This document shows, piece after piece, positions 20,020-29,229 of a stretch of 64,000 nucleotides of DNA. The notes beneath the pieces were generated by a model. The model saw nothing but the letters and a program-made list of their open reading frames with translations, had not been told where the DNA came from and did not search any database. Source of the DNA: an uncultured Draconibacterium sp. (GTDB lineage Bacteria; Bacteroidota; Bacteroidia; Bacteroidales; Prolixibacteraceae); assembly GCF_963675585.1 (NCBI RefSeq), contig NZ_OY776414.1:1343001-1407000 (forward strand). Reading direction: 5' to 3'. Each line of letters opens with the position of its first letter. Within the stretch, counting starts at the first letter, position 1. The position numbers and the translations under genes are program-made.

Positions 20020-20814
20020 ATGATTTTTTCACATAAAACCATATGGATAACAGGTGCTACCTCTGGAATTGGTAAAGCTGTCGCACTTGAATTATCGAAT
20101 CAAAAAGTTAATCTTATTCTTTCGGGACGAAACGAAGAGGCTTTGCAAAAGGTTGTTTCTCTTTGCGAAAAAAACGGGAGTTCAGCACTTTCTGTTCCAT
20201 TTGATTTGGGAGATGAGAAATCGGTTGACGAGGCTGCCAGAAGAGTTTTTAGCAAGCAGCTAAAAATAGATGCACTTTATCATTTTGGAGGAATCAGTCA
20301 ACGTTCGTTTGTAAGTGAAACTCCAGTTGCTGTGGATCGTAAAATTTTTGAGGTCAATTATTTCGGAACCATTGCATTAACCAAATATGTTCTTCCTCAC
20401 ATGATTAAGAATGGAGGCGGCCAAATTGCGGTTACTTCAAGCATTGTCGGGAAATTTGGTTTTCCTTACCGCTCTTCCTATTCAGCATCGAAACAAGCCT
20501 TACATGGTTTTTTTGAAAGTTTACGTGCCGAAAACACAAAGCACAATATCGTTGTTAGTGTAATAATCCCCGGACGGATTAAAACAAACATATCGGTAAA
20601 TGCAGTGAATAAGGACGGAAAAACGCATGAAAAAATGGATGCCGGACAAGACACAGGCATGTCGGCAGAAAAATGTGCCGCGGTGATTTGCAAAAAGTTA
20701 AAAAAAGAAAAAAAGGAAATATTAGTGGGTGGAAAAGAGTTAATAATGGTACATATTCGTAGATTTTTACCACGTTTGTATTATTATATGGCATCAAGGG
20801 TAAATCCGCTATAA
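20020..20814 (+). CDS. SDR family NAD(P)-dependent oxidoreductase
   Basis: A 264-residue classical short-chain dehydrogenase. The nucleotide-binding motif TGATSGIGKAVA is at residues 10-21, the catalytic Ser is in TSSIVGKFG and the Tyr-x3-Lys pair in YSASKQALHG. The C-terminus holds a hydrophobic, positively charged segment after IRRFLPRLYYYMASR, resembling the membrane-associated DHRS7-like SDRs. The substrate is unknown. The VOC gene follows after 21 bp, suggesting an operon. Confidence 0.88.
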   Translation: MIFSHKTIWITGATSGIGKAVALELSNQKVNLILSGRNEEALQKVVSLCEKNGSSALSVPFDLGDEKSVDEAARRVFSKQLKIDALYHFGGISQRSFVSETPVAVDRKIFEVNYFGTIALTKYVLPHMIKNGGGQIAVTSSIVGKFGFPYRSSYSASKQALHGFFESLRAENTKHNIVVSVIIPGRIKTNISVNAVNKDGKTHEKMDAGQDTGMSAEKCAAVICKKLKKEKKEILVGGKELIMVHIRRFLPRLYYYMASRVNPL

Positions 20815-20835
20815 ACTGAAAATTGGTAGATTAAA

Positions 20836-21909
20836 ATGGTAGCACAAATTAATGGAATTCAACAATTAGGAGTTGGCGTTGAAAATATGTCGGAAGCATG
20901 GAAATGGTATCGTGAGCATTTTGCAATGGACATCCGAATGTTTGAAGATGAAGCAACAGCTGAATTAATGTTGGCTCATACAGCAGGCAAAAAACGCGAC
21001 CGCAGAGCAGTTTTAGCACTTAATATGCAAGGTGGTGGTGGTTTTGAGATATGGCAGCATACGGGCAAAAAACCTGAGTCAGTTGGATTTGAAATACAAT
21101 TAGGCGATTTGGGTATTAACATTGGCAAAATAAAAACAGAAAATGTAAAAGCTGTTTACGATAAATTTCAAAAAGCAAATCTTAGTCTGCTTACTTCCAT
21201 AAAAAAAGATCCCGCAGGAAACGACCATTTCTATATGAAAGACATTTATGGAAACATGTGGGAAATCAAAAATCAGGAAGGAGTATTTCGTAAAAAAGAA
21301 AAGTCGTTAAGCGGAGGCGTTTTAGGGACTGTAATTGGCACCAACGATATGGAAGCCAGTTTAAAAGTCTATCAGGAAATATTGCAATACGACCAGATTG
21401 TGTACGATAAAACCGGAACTTTTGACGATTTTAAAGGAATTCCGGGAGGCGACAGAAAATTTCGTCGTGTTTTGTTAAAACATTCCGATGTTAAACAAGG
21501 TGCTTTTAGTCCGTTTTTTGGCCAATCGGTTATTGAGTTGGTTCAGGCATTTGATTATGAACCACGTGACATCTACGAAGGACGTATTTGGGGAGATCCG
21601 GGATTTATACATCTTTGTTTTGATATAAACGGAATGGATGCTTTCCGCGAAAAAGCAAAAAATTTAGGTTATCCGTTTACAGTAGATAGCGCAAAGGCCA
21701 TGGAATCGTTTGACATGGGTGAGGCTGCAGGTAATTTTGCCTACATTCAGGCGCCCGAAGGTACATTGATCGAGTTTGTGGAAACACACAAAATTCCGAT
21801 TATCAAAAAAATAGGTTGGTATATTGATTTCAGAAAACGTGGTTATCATCCCCTACCCGACAGAATTATGAATCTGTTTCGATTTATGCGCGTAAAGGAT
21901 AAGAAATAA
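20836..21909 (+). CDS. VOC (glyoxalase/dioxygenase-like) two-domain protein
   Basis: A 357-residue protein with two vicinal-oxygen-chelate domains, about residues 5-155 and 160-320. Domain 1 begins GIQQLGVGVENMSEAWKWY and domain 2 begins GTVIGTNDMEASLKVYQEI. Conserved acidic and His positions for metal binding are present in the second domain (FIHLCFDI; TLIEFVE). A basic C-terminal tail of about 35 residues follows. The reaction is unknown; VOC proteins include glyoxalases, isomerases and dioxygenases. It is coupled with the SDR gene upstream, so the pair may act on one substrate. Confidence 0.82.
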   Translation: MVAQINGIQQLGVGVENMSEAWKWYREHFAMDIRMFEDEATAELMLAHTAGKKRDRRAVLALNMQGGGGFEIWQHTGKKPESVGFEIQLGDLGINIGKIKTENVKAVYDKFQKANLSLLTSIKKDPAGNDHFYMKDIYGNMWEIKNQEGVFRKKEKSLSGGVLGTVIGTNDMEASLKVYQEILQYDQIVYDKTGTFDDFKGIPGGDRKFRRVLLKHSDVKQGAFSPFFGQSVIELVQAFDYEPRDIYEGRIWGDPGFIHLCFDINGMDAFREKAKNLGYPFTVDSAKAMESFDMGEAAGNFAYIQAPEGTLIEFVETHKIPIIKKIGWYIDFRKRGYHPLPDRIMNLFRFMRVKDKK

Positions 21910-21920
21910 TGCGAGACAAA

Positions 21921-21952
21921 AAAAGAGGAGATACATTTGTGTCTCCTCTTTT
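21921..21952. terminator. Bidirectional terminator between VOC gene and galM-like gene
   Basis: A 14-bp stem (21921-21934 with 21939-21952, one wobble) with a short loop and T/A runs on both sides. It separates two convergent genes. Confidence 0.8.
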
Positions 21953-21968
21953 ACTTTTCCAGAACCTG

Positions 21969-23093
21969 CTATTTTACCGAGAACTTATAAATTGTAGTGG
22001 AATTTAATGTTTCTCCCGGCAGTAATAATGTCGACGGGAAATTGGGTTGGTTTGGACTGTTGGGATAATGTTGTGTTTCTAAACAAAAACCGGTTCGTTT
22101 GGTATAAGGCTGGCCGGCTTTACCAATCTCGGTACCTTTTAAATGGTTTCCTGTATACAACTGAATACCTGGTTCTGTTGTTTTTACTTCCATAAAACGT
22201 CCGCTTTCAGGTTCGTAAGCACTTGCTGCAAAATCCAGTTTATTTTCGGCTTTATTAATTACATAATTAAAATCGTATCCAATTCCATATTGCAACATTG
22301 GATGATCATTGTCGATTCGATCACCAATTGCATGTGGAGAAGTAAAATCCAAATCCGTTCCTCTAATGTCCACTATCTCTCCGGTTGGAATCATGGCCGA
22401 ACTGGCTACTGGTGTCGATTTATCGGCATTTATTGTCACAATATGATCCAGAATGTCGCCATTGCCTTCTCCCCGTAAATTAAAATAACTGTGGTTGGTT
22501 AAATTAAAATGGCAGGCTTTATCGGTTGTCACACTATAATCAATTTTAAGTTCATTTTCATCAGTCAGCGTATAGGTTGCCTGAACCTTTTTATTACCCG
22601 GGAAACCAAATTCACCATCTGCACTTGCAAGGCTGAAAACTACTGAATTTCCCGATTCTGTGTAATCCCATACTTTCCGGTACCAGCTGTCGGGGCCTGA
22701 ATGTAAACAAGCCTCACCATTGTTTACAGGGAAATTATATGTACCACCATCGATTGTAAAAGTCGCATTTGCGATACGGTTTGCAAATGGTCCAACCACT
22801 GCTCCATGACTAGCTCCGTAGTTTTGGTAATCTTCAATTGATTTAAATCCAAGTAAAACATCGGCAAATTGTCCGTTCTTATCAGGTGTGTAAATCGAAA
22901 CAATTTTTGCGCCATAATTGGTAAGAGAAACAAGCATTCCTGAATTGTTTTTAAGAGTGAAAAGATGGGTTGCTTTTCCATCAATCACACTTTCAAAATC
23001 GGCTTTTGTGTAAGGCATTGTAATTTCTTGTTTTTGTTTGTTGGTGCATGATACGACCAGTAGGATTAGTAACAGAAGGCTTAGGTTTTTCAT
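21969..23093 (-). CDS. galM: Aldose 1-epimerase (mutarotase), lipoprotein form
   Basis: A 374-residue aldose 1-epimerase that interconverts alpha and beta anomers of sugars such as galactose. The catalytic residues are visible: His in NLTNHSYFNL, and the general-base Glu in CLETQHYPNSPN. GPFANRIANATF is the usual substrate-loop motif. Unlike cytosolic GalM, it has an N-terminal lipoprotein signal with a lipobox ending LLVVSC, so it is predicted to be membrane-anchored outside the cytosol. That is common in Bacteroidota glycan metabolism. No other galactose genes are adjacent. Confidence 0.93.
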   Translation of the reverse strand: MKNLSLLLLILLVVSCTNKQKQEITMPYTKADFESVIDGKATHLFTLKNNSGMLVSLTNYGAKIVSIYTPDKNGQFADVLLGFKSIEDYQNYGASHGAVVGPFANRIANATFTIDGGTYNFPVNNGEACLHSGPDSWYRKVWDYTESGNSVVFSLASADGEFGFPGNKKVQATYTLTDENELKIDYSVTTDKACHFNLTNHSYFNLRGEGNGDILDHIVTINADKSTPVASSAMIPTGEIVDIRGTDLDFTSPHAIGDRIDNDHPMLQYGIGYDFNYVINKAENKLDFAASAYEPESGRFMEVKTTEPGIQLYTGNHLKGTEIGKAGQPYTKRTGFCLETQHYPNSPNQPNFPSTLLLPGETLNSTTIYKFSVK

Positions 23094-23288
23094 TTATGTA
23101 AAAATTTAAAGTTGAATTGTTAAAAGTAATAAATACCTCCGGCTTCTGCTTGTGTTTTTTCAACTTTTCAGCCAAACTACCAATTTCAACAGCTAAAAAG
23201 ATATTTTACATTACCACTTGAGAAAACAGGTTAAAATCATTGCGAATTTCAATTTAGTAGTTTTCATTTGCAAAAGATAAATAAGCAG

Positions 23289-24494
23289 ATGGAATCGATA
23301 AGAGAAATATACAAAATTGGGCATGGTCCCTCCAGTAGTCACACAATGGGACCCAAAAAAGCAGCCGAAAAATTCCTCAAAAACAATGCGGATGCAACAA
23401 ATTTTAAAGTGTATTTATATGGAAGTCTTGCAGCAACAGGGAAAGGCCATTTAACCGATTTTGCCATTGAACAGACCTTTGCAAACAGAAATCTTGAAAT
23501 AATTTGGGAGCCCAAAACTTTTTTGCCCAAACATCCCAATGCGATGAAATTTGAAGCCAATGACAGCAATGGCAACTTGTTAAACGAATGGACGTGCTAC
23601 AGCATTGGCGGAGGTTCTCTTATTGATGATTTTACAAGTATTGAAACAAAAGAAATATACCCACACCAAACGATGAACGAAATATTAAATTGGTGCAGAA
23701 TAAATGAAAAAGAATTGTGGGAATACGTTGCTGAATACGAAGACAGCAGCATTTGGGAGTATCTGGAACAGGTACTTGACGTTATGTTTGAAAGTATCAA
23801 CCGAGGATTAAAAACCGATGGAGCTTTGCCCGGAGGTTTAAGATTATTACGAAAGGCTCAGAGTTTTAATACACGCGGCCAAAATTTTGCAACTCCATTT
23901 AAACGTCGTTCTCAACTTTTTTCATATGCCTTGGCTGTTTCTGAAGAAAATGCTTCGGGAGGATTGATTGTTGCAGCTCCAACATGTGGTGCCAGCGGAG
24001 TATTACCTGCTGTTCTGAAATACTTCAAAAAAATACATAAAAGCGATAAAAAAACAGTTCTGCGTGCTTTGGCAACCGCAGGTTTAGTTGGCAATCTGGT
24101 TAAAACCAATGCGTCAATTTCAGGGGCAGAAGTTGGTTGCCAGGGCGAGGTTGGAACCGCTTGTGCCATGGCTTCGGCTGCGGCAACTCAAATGATGGGA
24201 GGATCAATCCATCAAATTGAATATTCAGCAGAAATGGGTTTGGAACATCACCTCGGATTAACCTGCGATCCGGTTAAAGGCCTGGTGCAAATACCGTGTA
24301 TTGAACGGAACGCATTTGCTGCTGAACGTGCAGTGGCACACAATAATTATGCGCTGCTTACCGATGGCCGCCATCGAATTAGTTTCGATGAAGTGGTAGA
24401 AACAATGTACAACACAGGAATTGATTTACAAAGTAAGTACAGGGAAACTTCGGAAGGTGGCCTGGCTCATTTCGATGCACTACCAAAATGCTAA
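23289..24494 (+). CDS. sdaA: L-serine ammonia-lyase (single-chain, iron-sulfur type)
   Basis: A 401-residue L-serine dehydratase converting L-serine to pyruvate and ammonia with a [4Fe-4S] cluster. The alpha and beta parts are fused in one chain. The N-terminus has GPSSSHTMGPKKAA; the catalytic region holds cluster-type Cys residues in PTCGASG, GCQGEVGTACAMA and CDPVKGLVQIPCIERNA. It is of normal length for the single-chain form. A TTG at 23268 would add seven residues; the ATG at 23289 gives a better N-terminus. Confidence 0.93.
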   Translation: MESIREIYKIGHGPSSSHTMGPKKAAEKFLKNNADATNFKVYLYGSLAATGKGHLTDFAIEQTFANRNLEIIWEPKTFLPKHPNAMKFEANDSNGNLLNEWTCYSIGGGSLIDDFTSIETKEIYPHQTMNEILNWCRINEKELWEYVAEYEDSSIWEYLEQVLDVMFESINRGLKTDGALPGGLRLLRKAQSFNTRGQNFATPFKRRSQLFSYALAVSEENASGGLIVAAPTCGASGVLPAVLKYFKKIHKSDKKTVLRALATAGLVGNLVKTNASISGAEVGCQGEVGTACAMASAAATQMMGGSIHQIEYSAEMGLEHHLGLTCDPVKGLVQIPCIERNAFAAERAVAHNNYALLTDGRHRISFDEVVETMYNTGIDLQSKYRETSEGGLAHFDALPKC

Positions 24495-24555
24495 TCAATA
24501 TTATTGTTGGGAAAAGCGGAAAAGAAAATCAGTTCTAGAATTTATTGGAAATGAA

Positions 24556-25302
24556 TCAGAGGCGATAATTGTTTGGGATTTTACCTGCTGGGAATTCTAC
24601 CTCTACCAAATCACCTTCTTTCCATTTTTTGGCAATCAGACAATAGCTTCCGGGAGCAGCAAAATATTTTACTTTTTTTACGGTAACAGTGCTTCCATCG
24701 GCCCAGCTTGGTATGCGAATGTATAACTCGATGTATCGTCGCTCAGTCATGCCGAAATGAAACTTAACACTCCCCGATTCCGGAAAATCTGTTTCCTGGC
24801 TGAATGTAACCTCACCTCCAAGCGTGTGAGTATAATTTATTTCTTTGTTTTGAAAGAGGTTTACATAAATGTGGTCTACCCGTTTTGTAAAAACAAAAGG
24901 ATTTATTGTCCCATCGAGGCTGTTATCAGAATGAAACTTACAATTTTCCAATTCTTCTGCATACACCGTGTTATTCGTTAGCTCCAGCAATAGTCCTGTA
25001 ATCTCGGCCCATTGTATTTTCTCACTGACATTCCATTTCGAAAGAATACGGCCTTTCTGAAATTGAGACCATAAATTTTCAAAATTATTCAGGTTAAATT
25101 GCTCATCGTGGGTATTGTATTGGTTTACAAAGTTCTTCAGGTCTGAAAAATCTTCAGTATTGGGCATTGTACCCGTTTCAGTATTTGGGACATTTAAATC
25201 ATCCGATATTATTCTGGTTGAAAGCTTTTCCGGAAAACGATTTTTATTGGTGCAGGATAAAACAACTACCAGCAAAACAAATAAGACGGCTTTGAATTTC
25301 AT
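24556..25302 (-). CDS. Lipoprotein resembling the C-terminal beta domain of GH127 (DUF1680) enzymes
   Basis: A 248-residue predicted lipoprotein (lipobox Cys at residue 17). Residues about 100-245 resemble the C-terminal beta-sandwich region of beta-L-arabinofuranosidases (GH127/DUF1680): HIYVNLF, VTFSQETDFPESGSVKFHF, IRIPSWADGSTVTV and KKWKEGDLVEVEFPAGKI. The large catalytic alpha-barrel that normally precedes this is absent and replaced by about 80 unrecognised residues. Because it has its own start and signal, it looks like a free-standing domain rather than a simple fragment. It would have no glycosidase activity by itself; a sugar-binding role is inference. It converges with the serine lyase gene. 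Confidence 0.55.
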   Translation of the reverse strand: MKFKAVLFVLLVVVLSCTNKNRFPEKLSTRIISDDLNVPNTETGTMPNTEDFSDLKNFVNQYNTHDEQFNLNNFENLWSQFQKGRILSKWNVSEKIQWAEITGLLLELTNNTVYAEELENCKFHSDNSLDGTINPFVFTKRVDHIYVNLFQNKEINYTHTLGGEVTFSQETDFPESGSVKFHFGMTERRYIELYIRIPSWADGSTVTVKKVKYFAAPGSYCLIAKKWKEGDLVEVEFPAGKIPNNYRL

Positions 25303-25403
25303 TTTAACTCAATCGGTTTAATATTGTTACTCTAACATTCAAGTATTCCGAGTGTTCATTCAATTGAAATAAAAAGACAAAAAAGAAATTTATTACGATA
25401 GAC

Positions 25404-25435
25404 TTGCATCCAAAGTAAATAATTCCATATATTTG
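25404..25435 (+). promoter_or_regulatory. Bacteroidota-type promoter upstream of MATE gene
   Basis: TTG at 25404-25406 (part of the -33 element) and TATATTTG at 25428-25435 (TAnnTTTG -7 box) are separated by 21 bp, the usual range. Transcription would begin near 25442, giving a leader of about 125 nt before the MATE start. Confidence 0.6.
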
Positions 25436-25461
25436 CCCTATCTCAAAGAAAGGAAATTATT

Positions 25462-25509
25462 ATGAATAGCTCAATTTATCGTACCACAGTCATTTGCCGA
25501 CCGTTCTAA
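25462..25509 (+). CDS. Possible 15-residue leader peptide upstream of MATE gene
   Basis: A short ORF (MNSSIYRTTVICRPF) begins with ATG after an AAAGGAAA stretch at suitable spacing and lies entirely in the predicted leader of the MATE gene. A 6-bp hairpin at 25497-25502/25510-25515 places the TAA stop in its loop, and CTCAA/TTGAG (25470-25474/25518-25522) offers an alternative pairing. This arrangement resembles leader peptides that control resistance genes by ribosome stalling. It could also be a chance ORF. Confidence 0.35.
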   Translation: MNSSIYRTTVICRPF

Positions 25510-25566
25510 GGTTGGAGTTGAGAGCATTATTCAAATAATTTATTCATTTCATTTTTCATATTTCAG

Positions 25567-27006
25567 ATGTTACATAAAAAAGAATCTTCATTGTCTTTAA
25601 TGAATTTAAAAGATATAAACATAAAAGAGCTTTGGATTGATGTAAAAGAAGCCATTGGTGGTACCGAACGTGATTTTACAGAAACAAGTTTAGGAAAAGC
25701 AATTTTTATTCTGGCCGTTCCTATGGTTCTCGAGATGATAATGGAATCGGTTTTTGCTGTTGTTGATATATTTTTTGTATCGAAACTGGGAGCCGATGCG
25801 GTTGCTACAGTAGGCATAACAGAATCGGTACTTACCGTTGTTTACGCAATTGGAATCGGTTTGGCGATGGCAACTACTGCGTTGGTTTCGAGACGTATTG
25901 GTGAAAAAAAGAAAAAGGAAGCCGGCGTTGTGGCATTTCAAGCCATTCTTGTTGGTGCATTTATTTCTGTGTTTATCGCAATTCCCGGAGTTATTTTTGC
26001 CAAAGAGTTTTTGTTGCTTATGGGAGGAACCGAAACAATGGCTGAAGAAGGTTTTATGTTTCCTGCCATAATGTTTGGAGGAAACTTGGTTATTATGCTG
26101 TTGTTTATTATCAATTCAGTATTCCGCAGTTCGGGTGATGCCGCTATCTCCATGCGGGTTATGTGGTTGGCCAATATAATAAACATTGTACTCGATCCTT
26201 TATTGATTTTTGGCTACGGCCCCTTCCCTGCTCTTGGCTTAAAAGGCGCAGCTATTGCAACAACAACCGGACGTGGATTGGCTGTTATCTATCAATTCTA
26301 TCTTTTGTCGAGCGGAAAATTCAGAATTCGTTTGTACCTAAACAGTATAAAACTGAAGCTAGAAGTAATGTGGCATTTGCTAAAAATATCGGGAGGAGGA
26401 ATTATGCAAAACCTGATAGCAACTTCTAGCTGGATATTGTTGGTACGTATTATAGCCGTTTCCGGACCTGATGCCATTGCGGGTTATACCATTGCCATTC
26501 GTATTGTTATCTTCCTGCTTTTACCCGCCTGGGGATTAAGTAATGCAGCATCTACGTTGGTAGGTCAGAATTTAGGAGCCAAACAACCTGAACGTGCCGA
26601 AAAATCGGTTTGGATTACAGGTTATGTCAACATGGTTTTTATGGGGATAATGGGAACTATGCTGGCCATTTTTCCAGAATTTTGGATTCGCTTGTTTATT
26701 GCGGATATAACCGTTGTTGAGAATGGTGTACTTGCATTACGAATTATAAGTTTCGGCTTCCTTTTCTATGCTTTAGGAATGGTTTTAATGCAAGGTTTTA
26801 ATGGAAGCGGAGATACCATTACACCTACCAAGATAAATTTACTGGCCTTTTGGCTTATTGAAATTCCATTGGCATACCTCCTGGCAATCGTACTCGAAAT
26901 GGGGCTTACCGGAGCAAGTATTGCAATTATCTGTGCCGAATCGGTTTTGGCACTCACTGCACTTTTCCTTTTCCGAAAAGGCAAATGGAAACTACGTGAA
27001 GTGTAA
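25567..27006 (+). CDS. MATE family efflux transporter
   Basis: A 479-residue multidrug/toxin exporter with 12 predicted helices in two homologous halves, normally driven by Na+ or H+. Typical MATE features are AVPMVLEMIMESVFAVVDIFFV, SSGDAAISMRVMW, and the second-half GLSNAASTLVGQNLGAKQPERAE motif. The N-terminal 40 residues before the first helix are charged. It follows a long leader with a candidate upstream ORF, so its expression may be translationally or antibiotic-controlled. Substrates are unknown. Confidence 0.9.
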   Translation: MLHKKESSLSLMNLKDINIKELWIDVKEAIGGTERDFTETSLGKAIFILAVPMVLEMIMESVFAVVDIFFVSKLGADAVATVGITESVLTVVYAIGIGLAMATTALVSRRIGEKKKKEAGVVAFQAILVGAFISVFIAIPGVIFAKEFLLLMGGTETMAEEGFMFPAIMFGGNLVIMLLFIINSVFRSSGDAAISMRVMWLANIINIVLDPLLIFGYGPFPALGLKGAAIATTTGRGLAVIYQFYLLSSGKFRIRLYLNSIKLKLEVMWHLLKISGGGIMQNLIATSSWILLVRIIAVSGPDAIAGYTIAIRIVIFLLLPAWGLSNAASTLVGQNLGAKQPERAEKSVWITGYVNMVFMGIMGTMLAIFPEFWIRLFIADITVVENGVLALRIISFGFLFYALGMVLMQGFNGSGDTITPTKINLLAFWLIEIPLAYLLAIVLEMGLTGASIAIICAESVLALTALFLFRKGKWKLREV

Positions 27007-27013
27007 ACTTTTG

Positions 27014-27051
27014 CAACTAAGGGAATATTCAAATACATATTCCCTTAGTTG
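27014..27051 (+). terminator. Perfect 15-bp hairpin after MATE gene
   Basis: CAACTAAGGGAATAT at 27014-27028 pairs exactly with 27037-27051 across an 8-nt loop, 7 bp after the stop. There is no good T tract, so termination or 3'-end protection is only likely, not certain. Confidence 0.5.
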
Positions 27052-27137
27052 AAGTTCCAAAATTTCATCATTTTTTATATAACAATGTGACTTTATGCAC
27101 TGAATCATTACAAGTTGTAAGCTATATTGTGCCTAGG

Positions 27138-27161
27138 ATTTAATATAATTTTATATTAAAT
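27138..27161. repeat. Perfect 11-bp inverted repeat upstream of PAS gene
   Basis: ATTTAATATAA, a TT spacer, then TTATATTAAAT, all A/T. It ends 38 bp before the start of the first gene of the signalling cluster and could be an operator. Confidence 0.5.
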
Positions 27162-27199
27162 TTATAGAAAATCGGGTGTTCTAACATTCTTCTTTACTT

Positions 27200-29224
27200 A
27201 TGGGAGAGTCGAAAAAATTTCAAATAAGTTTTGATTTGCTAGATGACTTTTTGGAAGGTTGTCAAATAATTGATTTCAATCAGAAGTACATTTATATTAA
27301 CAATACTGCCTGTAAACAGTATGGTTTTTCGCGAGATTTTGTGATTGGAAAATCGTTTAGTGAGGTGTGGCCAACGGATAGAGCTAGTGTACTGCAAACA
27401 AAAGTAAAAGACTGTTTGGAGAAAAGAAACGCGCATAAATTTGAACTCTCAGATGGCGATTCAGGATGTTTTGAAATAAGTATTCAAGCAGTAAAAGAGG
27501 GTGTTGCTATTTTATCTATTGATAACACCACGCATAAAGCAGCAAAAAAAAGACTTCGTGATAGCGAAGATTATAGCCGCCAATTATTCGATGAATCATC
27601 CATTGGATTGGCTGTAACAAATTTAAAAGGACAACTGCTGGACATTAATCAGGCTTATGCAAACATAATTGGCTATTCAATAGAAGAAGCAAGAAAACTC
27701 ACATACTGGGATATAACTCCAAAAAAGTATTCACAACAAGAGAATGAACAAATTAAATTACTCGAACAAAACGGCAATTACGGTCCTTACGAGAAAGAAT
27801 ACATTCATAAAAACGGCAGCTTAATACCTGTGCGTTTACAGGGTAATTTGATTGAAAGACATGGCGAAAAACTCATATGGTCGAGTGTGCAAGATATTTC
27901 GAAGAGTAAACAAATCGAAAAAGCATTAAAAGAAAGTGAAGATAAATTTAGAAAAGCCTTTCACACCAGCCCCGATTCGATAAATATAACACGGGTGTCG
28001 GATGGGAAATACCTGGAAATAAATAAAGGATTTGAAAATGTAATTGGATATTCAAAAGACGAAATAATAGGAAAAACATCCATTGAACTTAACATCTGGA
28101 AAAATCCTGAAGACAGGAAAAAATTAGTTAGCGGGCTAAAAGAAAGAGGATTCGTCAGTAATCTGGAAGCCGAATTTGAAGCAAAAGATGGATCTATTAT
28201 TCACGGCTTAATGTCGGCAAACTATATTGAACTAAACAATGAAAAGGTAATACTTTCAATTACACGCGATATTACAGAAAGAAAGGAAAATGAATTAAAA
28301 ATTGAGGAGAGTGAAAAACATTTTCGTACCATTTTTGAACAGTCGGTAAGTGGAATGATTTTACTCTCGCTTGATGGGAAATTATTAGATGTAAATGTTC
28401 CGTATTGCGAAATGCTGAGTTATTCCGCCGACGAACTAAAAGGGAATAGTGTTGATGATTTTACAATTCCTGAAGACCGAGTAATTGGCAATGATATTAT
28501 TAAAAAGATGCTGTCCGGGGAAATTCAAAAGGCCAAATTCGAAAAACGTTACCGTACCCAAAAAGGTAAAATAATTTGGGTTCAGGTTAGCTCCGCACTG
28601 CTCCTGGATGAATTAGGAAATCCCAAATATATTGTTTCGCAAATTGAAGACATTACAAAACAAATAGAAGCTAATAAATTATTAGTAGCATCGGAAAGTA
28701 AATTTAAAGCGCTTGTAGAACAATCGTTAACCGGAATTTACATTTTCGAAAAGGAAAATTTCATTTATGTGAATAAACGTTTTTGTGAGATTTTTGGTTA
28801 TAACGAAGACGAAATTATGTCAAGTATGAAACCAACTGATGTGATTTCGCTTGAAGACAGAAATCGGGCGGATGAAAACATAAAAAGACGACTGGAAGGT
28901 GAAGTGCAAAGTGTACGATATATTGCAAAAGGAAATCATAAAAACGGTGAGCTTTTATGGGTTGAAATTCATGGTACGCACATACAAATTGAGGACAAGG
29001 CAGTAATTACAGGCACTGTTTTAGATATCACAGAACGGAAAAAGAATGAAGAAAAAATTATAAAGTTGAATGCAGAACTGGAGCAAAAAGTAAAAGAACG
29101 AACAACCGAGCTCGAAAGTAAGATGAATGAAGTTGAAAGAATGAATAAACTTTTTGTGGGTAGGGAATTAAGGATGAAAGAATTAAAAGAAAAAATTAAG
29201 AAACTGGAAATGGGTTCAAAATAA
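27200..29224 (+). CDS. Multi-PAS sensor protein without a kinase domain
   Basis: A 674-residue soluble protein built from about five PAS domains (roughly residues 1-115, 120-240, 245-365, 370-490 and 495-615), each ending in the usual DITERK/DISK-type PAC motif. It ends with a coiled-coil of about 60 residues carrying the MNKLFVGRELRMKELKEKI segment that in Bacteroidota hybrid kinases sits between PAS domains and downstream modules. No H-box, ATPase, GGDEF or other output domain is present. The next gene, a PocR histidine kinase, starts after 5 bp, so this is probably its separately translated sensor partner. No transmembrane helix is seen. Confidence 0.8.
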   Translation: MGESKKFQISFDLLDDFLEGCQIIDFNQKYIYINNTACKQYGFSRDFVIGKSFSEVWPTDRASVLQTKVKDCLEKRNAHKFELSDGDSGCFEISIQAVKEGVAILSIDNTTHKAAKKRLRDSEDYSRQLFDESSIGLAVTNLKGQLLDINQAYANIIGYSIEEARKLTYWDITPKKYSQQENEQIKLLEQNGNYGPYEKEYIHKNGSLIPVRLQGNLIERHGEKLIWSSVQDISKSKQIEKALKESEDKFRKAFHTSPDSINITRVSDGKYLEINKGFENVIGYSKDEIIGKTSIELNIWKNPEDRKKLVSGLKERGFVSNLEAEFEAKDGSIIHGLMSANYIELNNEKVILSITRDITERKENELKIEESEKHFRTIFEQSVSGMILLSLDGKLLDVNVPYCEMLSYSADELKGNSVDDFTIPEDRVIGNDIIKKMLSGEIQKAKFEKRYRTQKGKIIWVQVSSALLLDELGNPKYIVSQIEDITKQIEANKLLVASESKFKALVEQSLTGIYIFEKENFIYVNKRFCEIFGYNEDEIMSSMKPTDVISLEDRNRADENIKRRLEGEVQSVRYIAKGNHKNGELLWVEIHGTHIQIEDKAVITGTVLDITERKKNEEKIIKLNAELEQKVKERTTELESKMNEVERMNKLFVGRELRMKELKEKIKKLEMGSK

Positions 29225-29229
29225 AGAAA

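Noticed and set aside
22143-22478. 111-codon plus-strand frame inside the aldose epimerase gene
   Set aside because: Shadow of a convincing minus-strand enzyme with catalytic residues.
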